From the NCBI RefSeq assembly GCF_011761355.1, contig NZ_JAASRW010000004.1:237866-301865 (forward strand): a stretch of DNA of 64,000 nt, read 5' to 3'. The DNA comes from Paenibacillus lupini. Its GTDB lineage: Bacteria; Bacillota; Bacilli; Paenibacillales; Paenibacillaceae. The translations under genes were made by a program, and so were the position numbers. Shown here piece after piece: positions 16,351 through 25,142 of the stretch (positions are counted from its first letter, which is position 1; every line of letters begins with the position of its first letter). A model generated the notes under the pieces. It was given only the letters and a program-made list of their open reading frames with translations. It was not told where the DNA came from and ran no database searches.

Positions 16351-16653
16351 TTGTAAGTCCGAAAACAGCCTTAGAGAGGCAGATACACGGAGAAAACATA
16401 ACCGTAAGGCTGAATTCAGCCTTACGGTTCGGTCAAAACGCAATAGCTAAGGCTGCTTGAGAGCTGTAAGTCTGATAACAGCCTTACAGAGGCAAATACG
16501 CGGAGAAACCATCACCGTAAGGCTGAATTCAGTCTTACAGCTCGGTCCAAATGCAATAGTTGAGGCTGTTTAGGAGCCGTAAGTCCGAAATCGGCCTTAC
16601 AGCAGCTGCTGTGTGGGGATATGATAGCCATAAGGCTGAAATCATCCTTACAG
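16351..16653. repeat. Tandem array of 113-bp units with two palindromes each
   Basis: Six palindromes of about 26 bp lie at 16351, 16402, 16464, 16515, 16577 and 16628. They alternate between a GTAAGTCYGA-type and a GTAAGGCTGAATTC-type version, both closed by a CCTTAC-type arm. Spacing alternates 51 and 62 bp, so the unit is exactly 113 bp and nearly three copies are present. The intervening sequence is repeated too. Short frames crossing it are not convincing genes. With the leader hairpins that follow, it fills the 750-bp gap before murG. Layout parallels the array at 407-678, with different sequence. Confidence 0.85.
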
Positions 16654-16785
16654 CGATCAAACGCTTAAAGGTGGTAAGCCGTGCAAAGACATTAGCCTCT
16701 ATGCTCACTCCCGATGGAAAGTTTTCACGCATACTGGCAATTTACAAGCTTGCTGGCTTACAATAGACTTCGATAAGTGGGCCTT

Positions 16786-16980
16786 TATCCTTTCGAAGTA
16801 AGAATCATCACGACCGATGGTTGGGTGATAATTCTTTAGATAATGCTTTCGAAGCAAGAATCATCACAGCTAGCTAAGATAAGCTAGCCTGGGTGATAAT
16901 TCTTTGGATAATGCTTTCGAAGCAAGAATCATCACAGCTAGCTAAGATAAGCTAGCCTGGGTGATAATTCTTTTTAGGAG
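16786..16980 (+). promoter_or_regulatory. Three tandem double-hairpin leader units before murG
   Basis: Units start near 16786, 16839 and 16907; the last two are identical 68-bp copies. Each has a mini-hairpin of the TGCTT-TCG-AAGCA type, then a hairpin bounded by AAGAAT...ATTCTT with inner stem ATCAC/GTGAT. In the last two copies the stem is extended by a second helix, GCTAGCT/AGCTAGC. The final T-run flows into AGGAG of murG. Compared with the ddlR leader, the inner stem changes on both sides (GCCGC/GCGGC becomes ATCAC/GTGAT), which argues for selected pairing. Confidence 0.75.
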
Positions 16981-16989
16981 TTGAGCGGT

Positions 16990-18054
16990 GTGCGTAAAAT
17001 TATGTTTACAGGCGGCGGATCGGCAGGGCATGTAACGGTTAACCTGGCGTTGATCCCCCATTTTATACAAGAAGGCTGGTCGGTGGACTACATAGGCTCG
17101 GAAGCCGGCATTGAGAAGCAGCTCATCGAGCCGCTCCAGAATGTGCGTTACCATGGTATTGCAACGGGCAAGCTGCGCCGTTATCTGGATTGGCAGAACG
17201 TCAAGGACCCGTTCAAAGTCATTAAGGGAGCGTTCCAGGCGTACCGAATTATAAAAAAACAAAAGCCCGACGTGCTATTTTCCAAGGGTGGCTTCGTGTC
17301 CGTTCCCGTTGTGATTGGTGCAAGGCTGAACAAGGTGCCGGTCCTGATTCATGAATCCGATCTGACGCCGGGTCTGGCGAATAAGATTGCGATTCCGTTC
17401 GCGGCGGGGGTATGCACGACATTTCCGGAGACGCAGCAGCATCTTCCTGACGGGAAGTCCCATTACGTTGGAGCGGTCATCCGCGATCAATTGAAACAAG
17501 GCGACGCGGCAAAAGGCCGCAAGTTTGTTGGCTTCGTGTCCACCAAGCCGGTTCTGCTCATTATGGGCGGCAGCCTTGGTGCACGCAAGATCAATCAGGC
17601 GGTTCGTGCGTCGCTCAGCAAGCTGACAGAGAAATTCCAGATCGTCCATCTATGCGGCAAAGGGCAGGTTGAGCCTTCCCTGCAGTCCCCTCAATACAAA
17701 CAGTTCGAGTATGTGAATGAGGAGCTGCCTGATCTGCTGGCGATGTCGGATGTGATCATTTCGCGTGCAGGATCGAACTCGATCTTTGAGTTCCTGTACC
17801 TGCGTAAGCCGATGCTGCTTATCCCTCTAACGAAGGAAGCAAGCCGCGGCGATCAGATTCTGAATGCGCGCTCGTTCCAGTCGGCAGGCTTCTGCGAAGT
17901 GCTCTACGAGGAGAACATGACCCCAGAGACGCTCGTGAGCAGCGTAACCGAGTTGCATGCGAACCGAGATAAATACGTTGATAATATGCAGAAAAATGAT
18001 AACAAGGACGCTTTGTCCCAGCTCATTGGCCTCATCAAAAAGACGGCAAAATAA
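16990..18054 (+). CDS. murG: MurG-type UDP-GlcNAc:lipid I N-acetylglucosaminyltransferase
   Basis: A GT28-family enzyme of 354 residues. It adds GlcNAc to lipid I on the inner face of the membrane to give lipid II. Motifs: [16 protein letters not shown] (first glycine loop), [38 protein letters not shown] (second loop), and [12 protein letters not shown] for UDP-GlcNAc. The gene stands apart from a division/cell-wall cluster, so it may be a second paralogue. TTG at 16981 touches the AGGAG; the in-frame GTG at 16990, 9 bases after it, is the better start. The gene is preceded by the tandem hairpin leader. Confidence 0.9.
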   Translation: MRKIMFTGGGSAGHVTVNLALIPHFIQEGWSVDYIGSEAGIEKQLIEPLQNVRYHGIATGKLRRYLDWQNVKDPFKVIKGAFQAYRIIKKQKPDVLFSKGGFVSVPVVIGARLNKVPVLIHESDLTPGLANKIAIPFAAGVCTTFPETQQHLPDGKSHYVGAVIRDQLKQGDAAKGRKFVGFVSTKPVLLIMGGSLGARKINQAVRASLSKLTEKFQIVHLCGKGQVEPSLQSPQYKQFEYVNEELPDLLAMSDVIISRAGSNSIFEFLYLRKPMLLIPLTKEASRGDQILNARSFQSAGFCEVLYEENMTPETLVSSVTELHANRDKYVDNMQKNDNKDALSQLIGLIKKTAK

Positions 18055-18072
18055 TCGTCGAATGAACTCGAA

Positions 18073-18122
18073 TGACCGCTATTAACCAGCAAGTATGTCT
18101 TGTGGTTATGGCGGTCTTTTTC
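18073..18122 (+). terminator. Terminator after murG
   Basis: GACCGC-(T)-ATTAACCA pairs with TGGTTAT-GGCGGTC across an 11-base loop, followed by TTTTTC. Its right half also carries the thrC promoter. Confidence 0.85.
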
Positions 18123-18128
18123 TATAAT
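18100..18128 (+). promoter_or_regulatory. Candidate thrC promoter inside the murG terminator
   Basis: TTGTGG, 17 bases, then perfect TATAAT. Transcription would start near 18135, about 30 bases before the thrC ATG. The -35 box lies in the terminator stem of murG, so the two signals overlap. Confidence 0.55.
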
Positions 18129-18165
18129 AGGGGAAAGGTTAGGCAATAGTAGGAGGGAATTACAA

Positions 18166-19566
18166 ATGGAATATATCAGTACTCGCGGTAATGTGGGCAA
18201 AATCGGCTTTGTCGACGCATTCCTTATGGGTCTTGCAGACGACGGCGGTCTTCTCGTACCTTATGAAATTCCGGTCGTTTCCGCGGCTAAGCTGAAAGAA
18301 TGGCAGGAGCTCAGCTATCAAGAGCTGGTGCTTGAAATTTTCTCGCTTTATACGAATGATGAAATTCCTTATGAAGATCTGAAGAAAATGGTATACGACG
18401 GCTATTCGACGTTCCGCCATCCGGAAGTAACGCCGGTGCATAAACTCAGCGACAGCCTCTATTTGCTGGAACTGTTCCATGGTCCTACCTTTGCATTCAA
18501 GGACATTGCGCTCCAGTTCATGGGCCAATTATATACGTATGTGTCCAGCAAGCAGAACAAGAAAATTCATATTCTGGGCGCAACTTCCGGCGACACCGGC
18601 GCTTCGGCGATTGAGGGTGTCAAAGGTAAAGAAGGCATCAAAATTTGCATTCTGCATCCGAACGGCAAAGTAAGTAAAGTGCAGGAGCTGCAAATGACGA
18701 CGGTTCAAGAGGACAACGTCCTGAACCTGTCCGTTGAAGGCAACTTCGATGACTGCCAGCGCATTATTAAAGATCTGTTCGCTGATCTGGAATTCAAATC
18801 GACGAACCATCTGTGCGCGATCAACTCGATCAACTTCGTGCGTATCATGGCGCAGACGGTCTACTACTTCTATTCCTACTTCCAAGTAGCGAAGCAGACA
18901 GGCAACTCGGATGCGAAAGTGAACTTTAGCGTTCCAACAGGCAACTTCGGCGATATCTTCGCAGGCTACCTGGCGAAACGTATGGGTCTGCCGGTTGATA
19001 AGCTGATTCTGGCGACTAATGAAAACAACATTTTGGAGCGCTTCATCAAGGAAGGTGTGTACAAGCCGGGCGATTTCCGTTCGACATACAGCCCTTCGAT
19101 GGACATTCAGGTTGCCAGCAACTTTGAACGTTACCTCTACTATGTACTGGGTGAAAATCCGGAGCAAATCCGTTCCATCATGGATGGCTTCAAATCAGAT
19201 GGGCAAATCGTTGTATCCGGCGATGCGCTCCGTAAGGTACAGGAAGAGTTCGCTGCACATGGCGTACAAGGCCAAGAATGCCTCGACACTATTGCTGCTT
19301 ATAACAAAGAGACAGGCTATCTGCTGGATCCGCACTCCGCATGTGGTGTAGCGGCATCGAATCAATACGCAGATGCTGACACAGTGACCATCTCACTGGC
19401 AACGGCTCACCCTGCGAAGTTCAACGAAGCGATCGAGCTGGTTGGTATTGAGCAGGAGTTCCCTGCACCAATTCAAGCGCTCTTCAACAAACCACAGCGT
19501 CAGACGCTTGTGGATGGCACGCAGGAAGCAATCGTACAAGAAATCGTGAAGTTCTATAACGCTTAA
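18166..19566 (+). CDS. thrC: Threonine synthase
   Basis: A 466-residue PLP enzyme converting O-phospho-L-homoserine to threonine, the last step of threonine synthesis. It belongs to the longer, Escherichia coli-like class. Features: N-terminal MEYISTRGN, LFHGPTFAFKDIALQ with Lys112 as PLP lysine, LGATSGDTGAS phosphate loop, VPTGNFGDIFAG. AGGAGGG lies 8 bases before the ATG at 18166, so the upstream in-frame extension, which runs through promoter and terminator, was rejected. It appears monocistronic, without hom or thrB nearby. Confidence 0.93.
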   Translation: MEYISTRGNVGKIGFVDAFLMGLADDGGLLVPYEIPVVSAAKLKEWQELSYQELVLEIFSLYTNDEIPYEDLKKMVYDGYSTFRHPEVTPVHKLSDSLYLLELFHGPTFAFKDIALQFMGQLYTYVSSKQNKKIHILGATSGDTGASAIEGVKGKEGIKICILHPNGKVSKVQELQMTTVQEDNVLNLSVEGNFDDCQRIIKDLFADLEFKSTNHLCAINSINFVRIMAQTVYYFYSYFQVAKQTGNSDAKVNFSVPTGNFGDIFAGYLAKRMGLPVDKLILATNENNILERFIKEGVYKPGDFRSTYSPSMDIQVASNFERYLYYVLGENPEQIRSIMDGFKSDGQIVVSGDALRKVQEEFAAHGVQGQECLDTIAAYNKETGYLLDPHSACGVAASNQYADADTVTISLATAHPAKFNEAIELVGIEQEFPAPIQALFNKPQRQTLVDGTQEAIVQEIVKFYNA

Positions 19567-19577
19567 TCGATAGTTGG

Positions 19578-19638
19578 AAAAAGGGCTGCTTCGAGCAACC
19601 GAATGTTACATTCGGATTGTTCGGAGCAGCCCTTTTTG
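19578..19638 (+). terminator. Long-stem terminator after thrC
   Basis: AAAAAGGGCTGCT pairs with AGCAGCCCTTTTT, and a second helix, CCGAATGT / ACATTCGG, closes on a short loop. A T-run follows. Confidence 0.85.
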
Positions 19639-19814
19639 TTTTATCGCGCTGGAATTAACGGATTAATCGTCAACTTAATGGAATTCTGATCAAATACGAA
19701 ATTCTATATAAATGATAGAATATCTACAGCATAGACGGAGGAAGTCCTGCATTGTTGCGGATAAAACAACAAGTTGATGTAAATATAAGCGTTGCTGGGA
19801 AGGGAGGGAGAAGA

Positions 19815-20594
19815 ATGTCCATGCGGTTTAAGGAGAAGATCGTCATTGTCACGGGCGGCGGATCGGGAATCGGTGAGACAAGCGCGCGTCTGTTTGCTGC
19901 CGAAGGGGCATTCGTTGTCATCGCCGATTGGAACGAAGAGGATGGGCAGCGGGTGGCCGCATCGTTGAATGCGGAATTTAGCAGCATGATTCCCCGGTCG
20001 ATTGCAGTCCAGACAGACGTATCCCAGGAGAGGTCCGTCGCTGCGTTAATGGAACGGACGAGGCAAATGTTCGGAAGACTCGACGTGTTATTTAACAATG
20101 CGGCGGTTATCCATCTGAAGCCGATTGAGGAGATAAGCGAGTCTGATTTCGACCGATTGCTTGCTGTTAATTTGAAGGGCGTCTACTTCATGATTAAGCA
20201 TGCGATACCGCTTCTGCGCCTCTCGAAAGGCTCGATTGTTAATATGGCTTCGCTTGGCGGACTTGTCGGCCAGCGGAATAATCCCATCTACGCTGCATCA
20301 AAGGGCGGATTGATCGCGCTGACCAAGTCGCTCGCGCTCGACTTCGCACCGGATGGCGTGCGGGTCAATTGCGTCTGCCCGGCCGGCGTGTCTACGCCGC
20401 TGCTCGAGGCGTGGACGAGGGAGCAGGCCGACCCGGCGGCAGCGGCGAAGTCGCTAAGCGACATGCATCCGCTCGGACGCCCGGCCACCTCAGAGGAGGT
20501 CGCGCAGTCGGTGCTTTACTTGGCGTCGGAGCAGGCGGCATTCGTGACTGGGGTCGCCCTGCCCGTCGAAGGCGGCGCCTCGCTCGGCTACTAA
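19815..20594 (+). CDS. Short-chain dehydrogenase/reductase (classical SDR)
   Basis: A 259-residue Rossmann enzyme. TGGGSGIGE is the NAD(P)-binding loop; the NNAA structural motif is followed by a Ser in VNMASLGG and the catalytic YAASKGG (Tyr-x-x-x-Lys). VCPAGVSTPLL fits the classical family. Asp59-type residues after beta-2 (IADWNEE) suggest NAD preference (inference). Substrate unknown; glucose 1-dehydrogenase and 3-oxoacyl reductases share these motifs. The ATG at 19815 has GGGAGGGAG in front; an earlier in-frame start lacks one. The gene's 3' half has higher GC than the neighbouring sequence. Confidence 0.85.
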   Translation: MSMRFKEKIVIVTGGGSGIGETSARLFAAEGAFVVIADWNEEDGQRVAASLNAEFSSMIPRSIAVQTDVSQERSVAALMERTRQMFGRLDVLFNNAAVIHLKPIEEISESDFDRLLAVNLKGVYFMIKHAIPLLRLSKGSIVNMASLGGLVGQRNNPIYAASKGGLIALTKSLALDFAPDGVRVNCVCPAGVSTPLLEAWTREQADPAAAAKSLSDMHPLGRPATSEEVAQSVLYLASEQAAFVTGVALPVEGGASLGY

Positions 20595-20763
20595 CTAAAT
20601 ACAAAGGAACCGGACGGTAAGCGAAGAGGCTTCGTATCCAGTAGAATAACTTGATGAAGACAACTGTGAATCTATCTAATGGCAGTTGTCTTTTTGCATA
20701 AATTGTGGTTATTTATATAGAGATAGGAAGCCGATTTCCGAAGATAGTAACCGTCTTTCAAGT

Positions 20764-20782
20764 TATAATGTAAGCGCTTTAA
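20764..20782 (+). promoter_or_regulatory. TATAAT box overlapping a cre-like site before the AraC regulator
   Basis: TATAAT at 20764-20769 runs into TGTAAGCGCTTTAA (20769-20782), which matches 13 of 14 positions of the CcpA cre consensus. The cre would cover the transcript start, a classical repressing position. The -35 box is not clear. Confidence 0.6.
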
Positions 20783-20802
20783 ATACAGGAGGGGGCTATT
20801 CT

Positions 20803-23109
20803 GTGACGAAGCATTCCACCATTTTTCGCAAATTCCTCGTTTCGTACCTAATCATTCTAATCATACCGAGTATTGCCGGCTTCGTATCTTACCGCACGTC
20901 CATCGAAGTTACACAGTCTGTCTCTATCGAGAATGGCGTTACACAATTGGAGCGCAGCAAAGAAATATTGGAGAGAAGGATGGCAGAGGTCGAAGGCTTC
21001 ACGAGGCAGCTGGCTTTGAATCCAGATTTGAACACGCTGATGAACGAGAAGATTGAAGGAGATAAAGAGAACGTGTACGGCATCTGGAACGTGATGAGGC
21101 AGGTCATGCCTTTCAGCCAGACGAATGACTTCCTGCAAAATTATTTTATTTACTTAAGTAACTACGACGTCATCTTGTCGCAAGGCTCCGCTTATTTCCG
21201 GCCGGAGCATTACTACGACAATTTCCGCTACAACGATATGTCTTTAGCTGAATGGAAAAGTACGGTGCTGGATCAGCATCATGGCAGTGAAATTATGCCG
21301 CTTCGCCCGTTTACTAACAATACAAAGCAAACCTCGGTCGTGACGTATATGCAGTCCCTTCCGCTGGACAGCTTCAGCGGCACGTCGCCTGCGACAGTAG
21401 TTGTCATCATAGATGAAGAGAATATATCGAGTCTGCTCTCCGGACTTGAGGAGCGGTATGGAGGTTGGACCCATATCAGCGATGCGCAGGGAAATACAGT
21501 CAGTCTGCATGGCATCGATGAAAAGGCAGCACTTCTGCTAAGCAGGGACGCTAGCTTCGACCCGGCCAAAGTCAGTCAGTTCTACAACAACGACCTCGTT
21601 ATTACGATTCACTCAGACAAGAATGATTGGGTATATCAGGCGGGCATTCCGCGCCACGTCCTAATGGAGAATGCGAATCAAATCAGAACAATGACATGGC
21701 TTGTGACCGGTGCTGCCCTTCTGCTCGGTTTGCTTGCCGGCTTGCTGCTTGCGTACCGAAATAGCGTACCAATCAACCGCCTACTAGGTGTCATGAAGGA
21801 GCACTTTGGCAAGGAAGGCATAACGGGGCGGAATGAATTCGATTTCCTGCAGGGGAACATTTCGAGGATGATTACAAGCAACCGGCATTTGGAGAACGAG
21901 CTTAACCGGCAGCTACCGCTCGTCCGTGACGGCTTCCTGAAACGGTTGATCGCTGGTGAGTTCCAGTCAGGAGAGGAGATTGCCGCGGCTGCTGCGCAAG
22001 CAGACGCACATTTCCAGTCGCAGCAAGGGTTCGTCGGCATGCTGCGAATTAACGGCTACTCCGGTATGGACAGTGTCGAAATTCTTAACGAGCTGACAGC
22101 CGCGCGGCTGATCGTGAAGCAGATGCTTCTTGAACTTGGCAGTGACTTTCTTATGACGGATCTTGGGTCAGATCGGATCGTAGCGATTTGTCCGGCAACT
22201 CGTGAGGAGAACGAATTCGAGGAGAAGACGGAACGGGAGATAATTACGGATACGTTCGAGAAGCTGATAGAGCTTGCCTACCGGGATTACAAAATTCATC
22301 TTACTGCATCCTTCGGTGAACTGTTTCAAACACTGCTCGAGGTGAGTCATTCTTCTGAGCAGGCGAAGCAGACGATGGATTATGCTGATTACGATAACAA
22401 GCAGAGCATCGTATGGTTTGGAGACTCGCACCTGGAGACGGCTACGTATTATTATCCGCTTGATATTGAGCAGCGCCTGATCAGCACGATCCGGGCGGGC
22501 GACCGGGAAGAAGCGGGGCGTATGGTGCAATCCGTCATCGAGAAAAACACGGATAACCGCCAGCTGTCGATTGAGATGAAGCAGCAGCTGGTAGGTGAGC
22601 TGAAGGGAACACTGCTTAAGCTGCTTGATCAGAAGGCATTCCTGGAATCGGAGCTGCAGCTTACACTCAAGAATCAGATCGTAAGTGTGCAGGCGTCGAA
22701 TCCGGCAGCTGTCATCCAAGAGGAGATTATTGCAATCGTCGATGCGCTATGCGGTGTCATTAGCAGCAAGAAAAGTCATGCTCATATCCAAATTGTTGAG
22801 GAAATTAAACAGTTCATAGCCGTGTCGTATGGGGATCCGGAGCTGACGCTGTACCGGATCTCAGAAAATTCGGAGAGGCCAGAGAAGTATATTTCTCAAT
22901 TGTTCAAGGAAGTGACAGATACAAACATTTCAGATTATTTGGAAATGGTCAGAATCGAACATGCATCCGAGTTGTTAAGGACGAATGCATACACGGTGGA
23001 CGAAATTGCTGAACGCGTCGGGTATAATAGTGCTCATTCCTTCCGCAGAGCGTTCAAGCGGGTAATGGGTATCGCGCCAAGCTCTTACCGGCAGTCCATC
23101 AAAATTTGA
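20803..23109 (+). CDS. Membrane-bound AraC-family regulator with extracytoplasmic sensor domain
   Basis: A 768-residue one-protein sensor-regulator. The first membrane helix (about 13-35, FLVSYLIILIIPSIAGF) and the second (about 292-312, TWLVTGAALLLGLLAGLLLAY) enclose an outer domain of roughly 250 residues, probably Cache-like. A cytoplasmic linker leads to two C-terminal AraC helix-turn-helix motifs, ending VDEIAERVGYNSAHSFRRAFKRVMGIAPSSYR (motif seen across 730-765). Such proteins sense extracellular sugar or a binding protein and control the adjacent ABC transporter. Start is a GTG with AGGAGGGGG; an upstream in-frame ATG would read through the promoter and cre. It heads the glycan-use locus. 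Confidence 0.88.
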   Translation: MTKHSTIFRKFLVSYLIILIIPSIAGFVSYRTSIEVTQSVSIENGVTQLERSKEILERRMAEVEGFTRQLALNPDLNTLMNEKIEGDKENVYGIWNVMRQVMPFSQTNDFLQNYFIYLSNYDVILSQGSAYFRPEHYYDNFRYNDMSLAEWKSTVLDQHHGSEIMPLRPFTNNTKQTSVVTYMQSLPLDSFSGTSPATVVVIIDEENISSLLSGLEERYGGWTHISDAQGNTVSLHGIDEKAALLLSRDASFDPAKVSQFYNNDLVITIHSDKNDWVYQAGIPRHVLMENANQIRTMTWLVTGAALLLGLLAGLLLAYRNSVPINRLLGVMKEHFGKEGITGRNEFDFLQGNISRMITSNRHLENELNRQLPLVRDGFLKRLIAGEFQSGEEIAAAAAQADAHFQSQQGFVGMLRINGYSGMDSVEILNELTAARLIVKQMLLELGSDFLMTDLGSDRIVAICPATREENEFEEKTEREIITDTFEKLIELAYRDYKIHLTASFGELFQTLLEVSHSSEQAKQTMDYADYDNKQSIVWFGDSHLETATYYYPLDIEQRLISTIRAGDREEAGRMVQSVIEKNTDNRQLSIEMKQQLVGELKGTLLKLLDQKAFLESELQLTLKNQIVSVQASNPAAVIQEEIIAIVDALCGVISSKKSHAHIQIVEEIKQFIAVSYGDPELTLYRISENSERPEKYISQLFKEVTDTNISDYLEMVRIEHASELLRTNAYTVDEIAERVGYNSAHSFRRAFKRVMGIAPSSYRQSIKI

Positions 23110-23140
23110 GGTGCTGCTAAGGATCAAGGGGGATTTTATT

Positions 23141-24799
23141 ATGATCAAAAACATCATAAGCAGCGTTGTTACCACCCTGGCAGGCATCCTGCTGTTGACA
23201 GCTTGTGCAAATACGGACGGGGCAGTTATGGATGTTAGAGAAGTCGTTACGGGTGAGGCAACCGCACCACTGGCTATTCGTATATTTGCCCAGCAGGAGA
23301 ATGGCATCGATCTGGAGACGAATACGTTCACGAAGCTGTTCGAGGAGCAATTCGGCGTTAAGTTCGACTGGGAGATCGTATCGGGGGAAGGGGCTAAGGA
23401 GCAGCGGCAAATCTCGCTAGCTGGCGAAGATTATCCTGACGCGTATTGGTTAACTACCTATATTGACCAGTTCTCACAGGCCGACTTAATGAAATACGGC
23501 AAGCAAGGGGTCATTATACCGCTTAACGAACTTATTGAGCAGTATGCACCCAATATTAAGGCCGCGCTTGAGCGGGATCCGGCGTTAAAGGCGCTGCATA
23601 CGGCACCGGACGGCAACATATACGGCCTCGCTAGTTATTCGGATTGCTTTCATTGTTCCTATCCAAACAAAATGTGGATCAACGCCAAATGGCTGAAGCA
23701 GATGAACCTGGAGCCGCCGGCAACAACGGAGCAGTTCAAACATATGCTTGAAGCTTTCAAGCTCGGCGATCCGAACGGCAATAGCCTGCAGGATGAGGTG
23801 CCGCTCAGCGGCTCGACCGAGAACTTCGGCGTCCACATCGTTCCTTACCTAATGAACGGTTTCATTTATCATGATGACCGTACTTTCCTCGGCTTGGCAG
23901 ACGGGAAGCTGTATACGGTTGTTGACAAGCCGGAATGGAAGGAAGGGCTTGCTTATATCAAGTCTTTATATGACGAGGGATTAATCGATCCAGGCGCATT
24001 CACGCAAAACTCGGAAGCGCTTCGAAAAGTCGGCGAGAACGCAGCAGCGGAAATTCTTGGCGCCGCAGCTGCCATGCATCCGGATATATTCGTCTACGGT
24101 GAGCGCAGCGCTGATTACGAACCGCTTCCTCCTCTCGCTGGCCCGCATGCTGCTTATGCGTCGTTCGTTGGAGGCGGCCTTAGTCCAGGGGCGAAATTCG
24201 TCATCACAAGCAAAGCAACGGAGGAAGAACAGATTGCGTTAATCCGGATGGTTGACTACATCTATACGCCGGACGGACAAACGATCGCACAGTCGGGTCT
24301 AGAAGGAACAGGCTGGAGAAAGCCGGAAGCCGGAGAAATTGCGCTGGGTGAAGGGGTTCAGCCGAAGTATGCGGCCATTCCAAACGAGGTGGGCAAGCAC
24401 GGACAAAATTCCGGCTGGAGCGGGATGGCACATTTTTACATGCCAAGGGAATACCGTGACAGCTGGGTGGCAGCGAAGGATATTTTCGCAAATACTGGCT
24501 ACGAGCGCAGACTGTATGAGGCATCGCTCCTCTACGAAGGGCATGAGCCGGAGGAGGTGTTTCCGTACTGGGCAGTATGGATCGCTCCCGAAGAAGCAGA
24601 CGAGGTGGCTATGCTTCAAACGAATCTTAAAAACTACATCGAACAAAGCACACTGCAGTTCATTACAGGCAACCTGGATGTAAATAAGGATTGGGACGAG
24701 TACGTACAAGGGCTGAAACAATTGCAGATCGGCCGGTATGTGGAGTTGATGCAGCAGGCGTATGATGATTACAACAAAGAGAAAAGGAAATCGCCATAA
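23141..24799 (+). CDS. Extracellular solute-binding lipoprotein 1 of the glycan locus (LplA-like)
   Basis: A 552-residue lipoprotein. The signal peptide ends ILLLTAC, with Cys at the lipobox. It is a family 1 type binding protein of the large LplA/YtcQ class found in Paenibacillus oligosaccharide importers. Recurrent blocks such as DAYWLTTYIDQFSQADL and HCSYPNKMWIN are nearly identical to the second binding protein at 27171, so the two arose by duplication. The frame starts 10 codons earlier, but AAGGGGGA points to the ATG at 23141. A terminator follows, so this gene may be made in different amounts from the permeases. Confidence 0.87.
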   Translation: MIKNIISSVVTTLAGILLLTACANTDGAVMDVREVVTGEATAPLAIRIFAQQENGIDLETNTFTKLFEEQFGVKFDWEIVSGEGAKEQRQISLAGEDYPDAYWLTTYIDQFSQADLMKYGKQGVIIPLNELIEQYAPNIKAALERDPALKALHTAPDGNIYGLASYSDCFHCSYPNKMWINAKWLKQMNLEPPATTEQFKHMLEAFKLGDPNGNSLQDEVPLSGSTENFGVHIVPYLMNGFIYHDDRTFLGLADGKLYTVVDKPEWKEGLAYIKSLYDEGLIDPGAFTQNSEALRKVGENAAAEILGAAAAMHPDIFVYGERSADYEPLPPLAGPHAAYASFVGGGLSPGAKFVITSKATEEEQIALIRMVDYIYTPDGQTIAQSGLEGTGWRKPEAGEIALGEGVQPKYAAIPNEVGKHGQNSGWSGMAHFYMPREYRDSWVAAKDIFANTGYERRLYEASLLYEGHEPEEVFPYWAVWIAPEEADEVAMLQTNLKNYIEQSTLQFITGNLDVNKDWDEYVQGLKQLQIGRYVELMQQAYDDYNKEKRKSP

Positions 24800-24842
24800 A
24801 AATAGCGGTTCAGGGATAGCACCCTGAGCCGCTATTTTTATG
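24799..24842 (+). terminator. Terminator after the first binding-protein gene
   Basis: AAAATAGCGGTTCAGGG / CCCTGAGCCGCTATTTTT is an almost perfect stem with a short loop, ending in T-rich sequence. Nothing gene-like was seen from here to 25142 except the cre-like site. Confidence 0.9.
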
Positions 24843-25026
24843 GCGATTTTTCATATTGGCTGATGTGTGAGCTCTTTCCATGTTCCATGTTGACGGTACC
24901 CTTTGTTTATGCGGAAAAGGTACGTTTTCCGGCTGAATTGGCCCTTCAAAAATGGAGGATTTGTACGCTAAACGACCCAAATGTACCTACCTGCATGAGA
25001 GTGCTCTCCCCTATGATCAGGGGTAT

Positions 25027-25040
25027 AGAAAGCGCTGTCA
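25027..25040 (+). promoter_or_regulatory. cre-like site before the permease operon
   Basis: AGAAAGCGCTGTCA matches 12 of 14 cre positions. It differs by one base from the site at 30701, before the GH27 gene. It lies about 100 bases before the permease gene. Confidence 0.55.
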
Positions 25041-25142
25041 AAGCGCAGGCATCGAGTCGTTACATGAAGAAGCAATACGCTTCAGATGCCAAGGGTAAGC
25101 AACGTCAGGCAACAGGGTACAACATTTTGAGGAGGGATCGTT

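Noticed and set aside
16248-16766. Open frames of 60-70 codons between the ArsR gene and murG
   Set aside because: They lie entirely in the 113-bp palindrome repeats and a terminator, lack ribosome sites, and their peptides repeat as the DNA does.
20369-20620. Alternative frames at the GC-rich end of the SDR gene, and a possible transferred segment
   Set aside because: The SDR motifs continue normally to the C-terminus, so the higher GC is only local composition.
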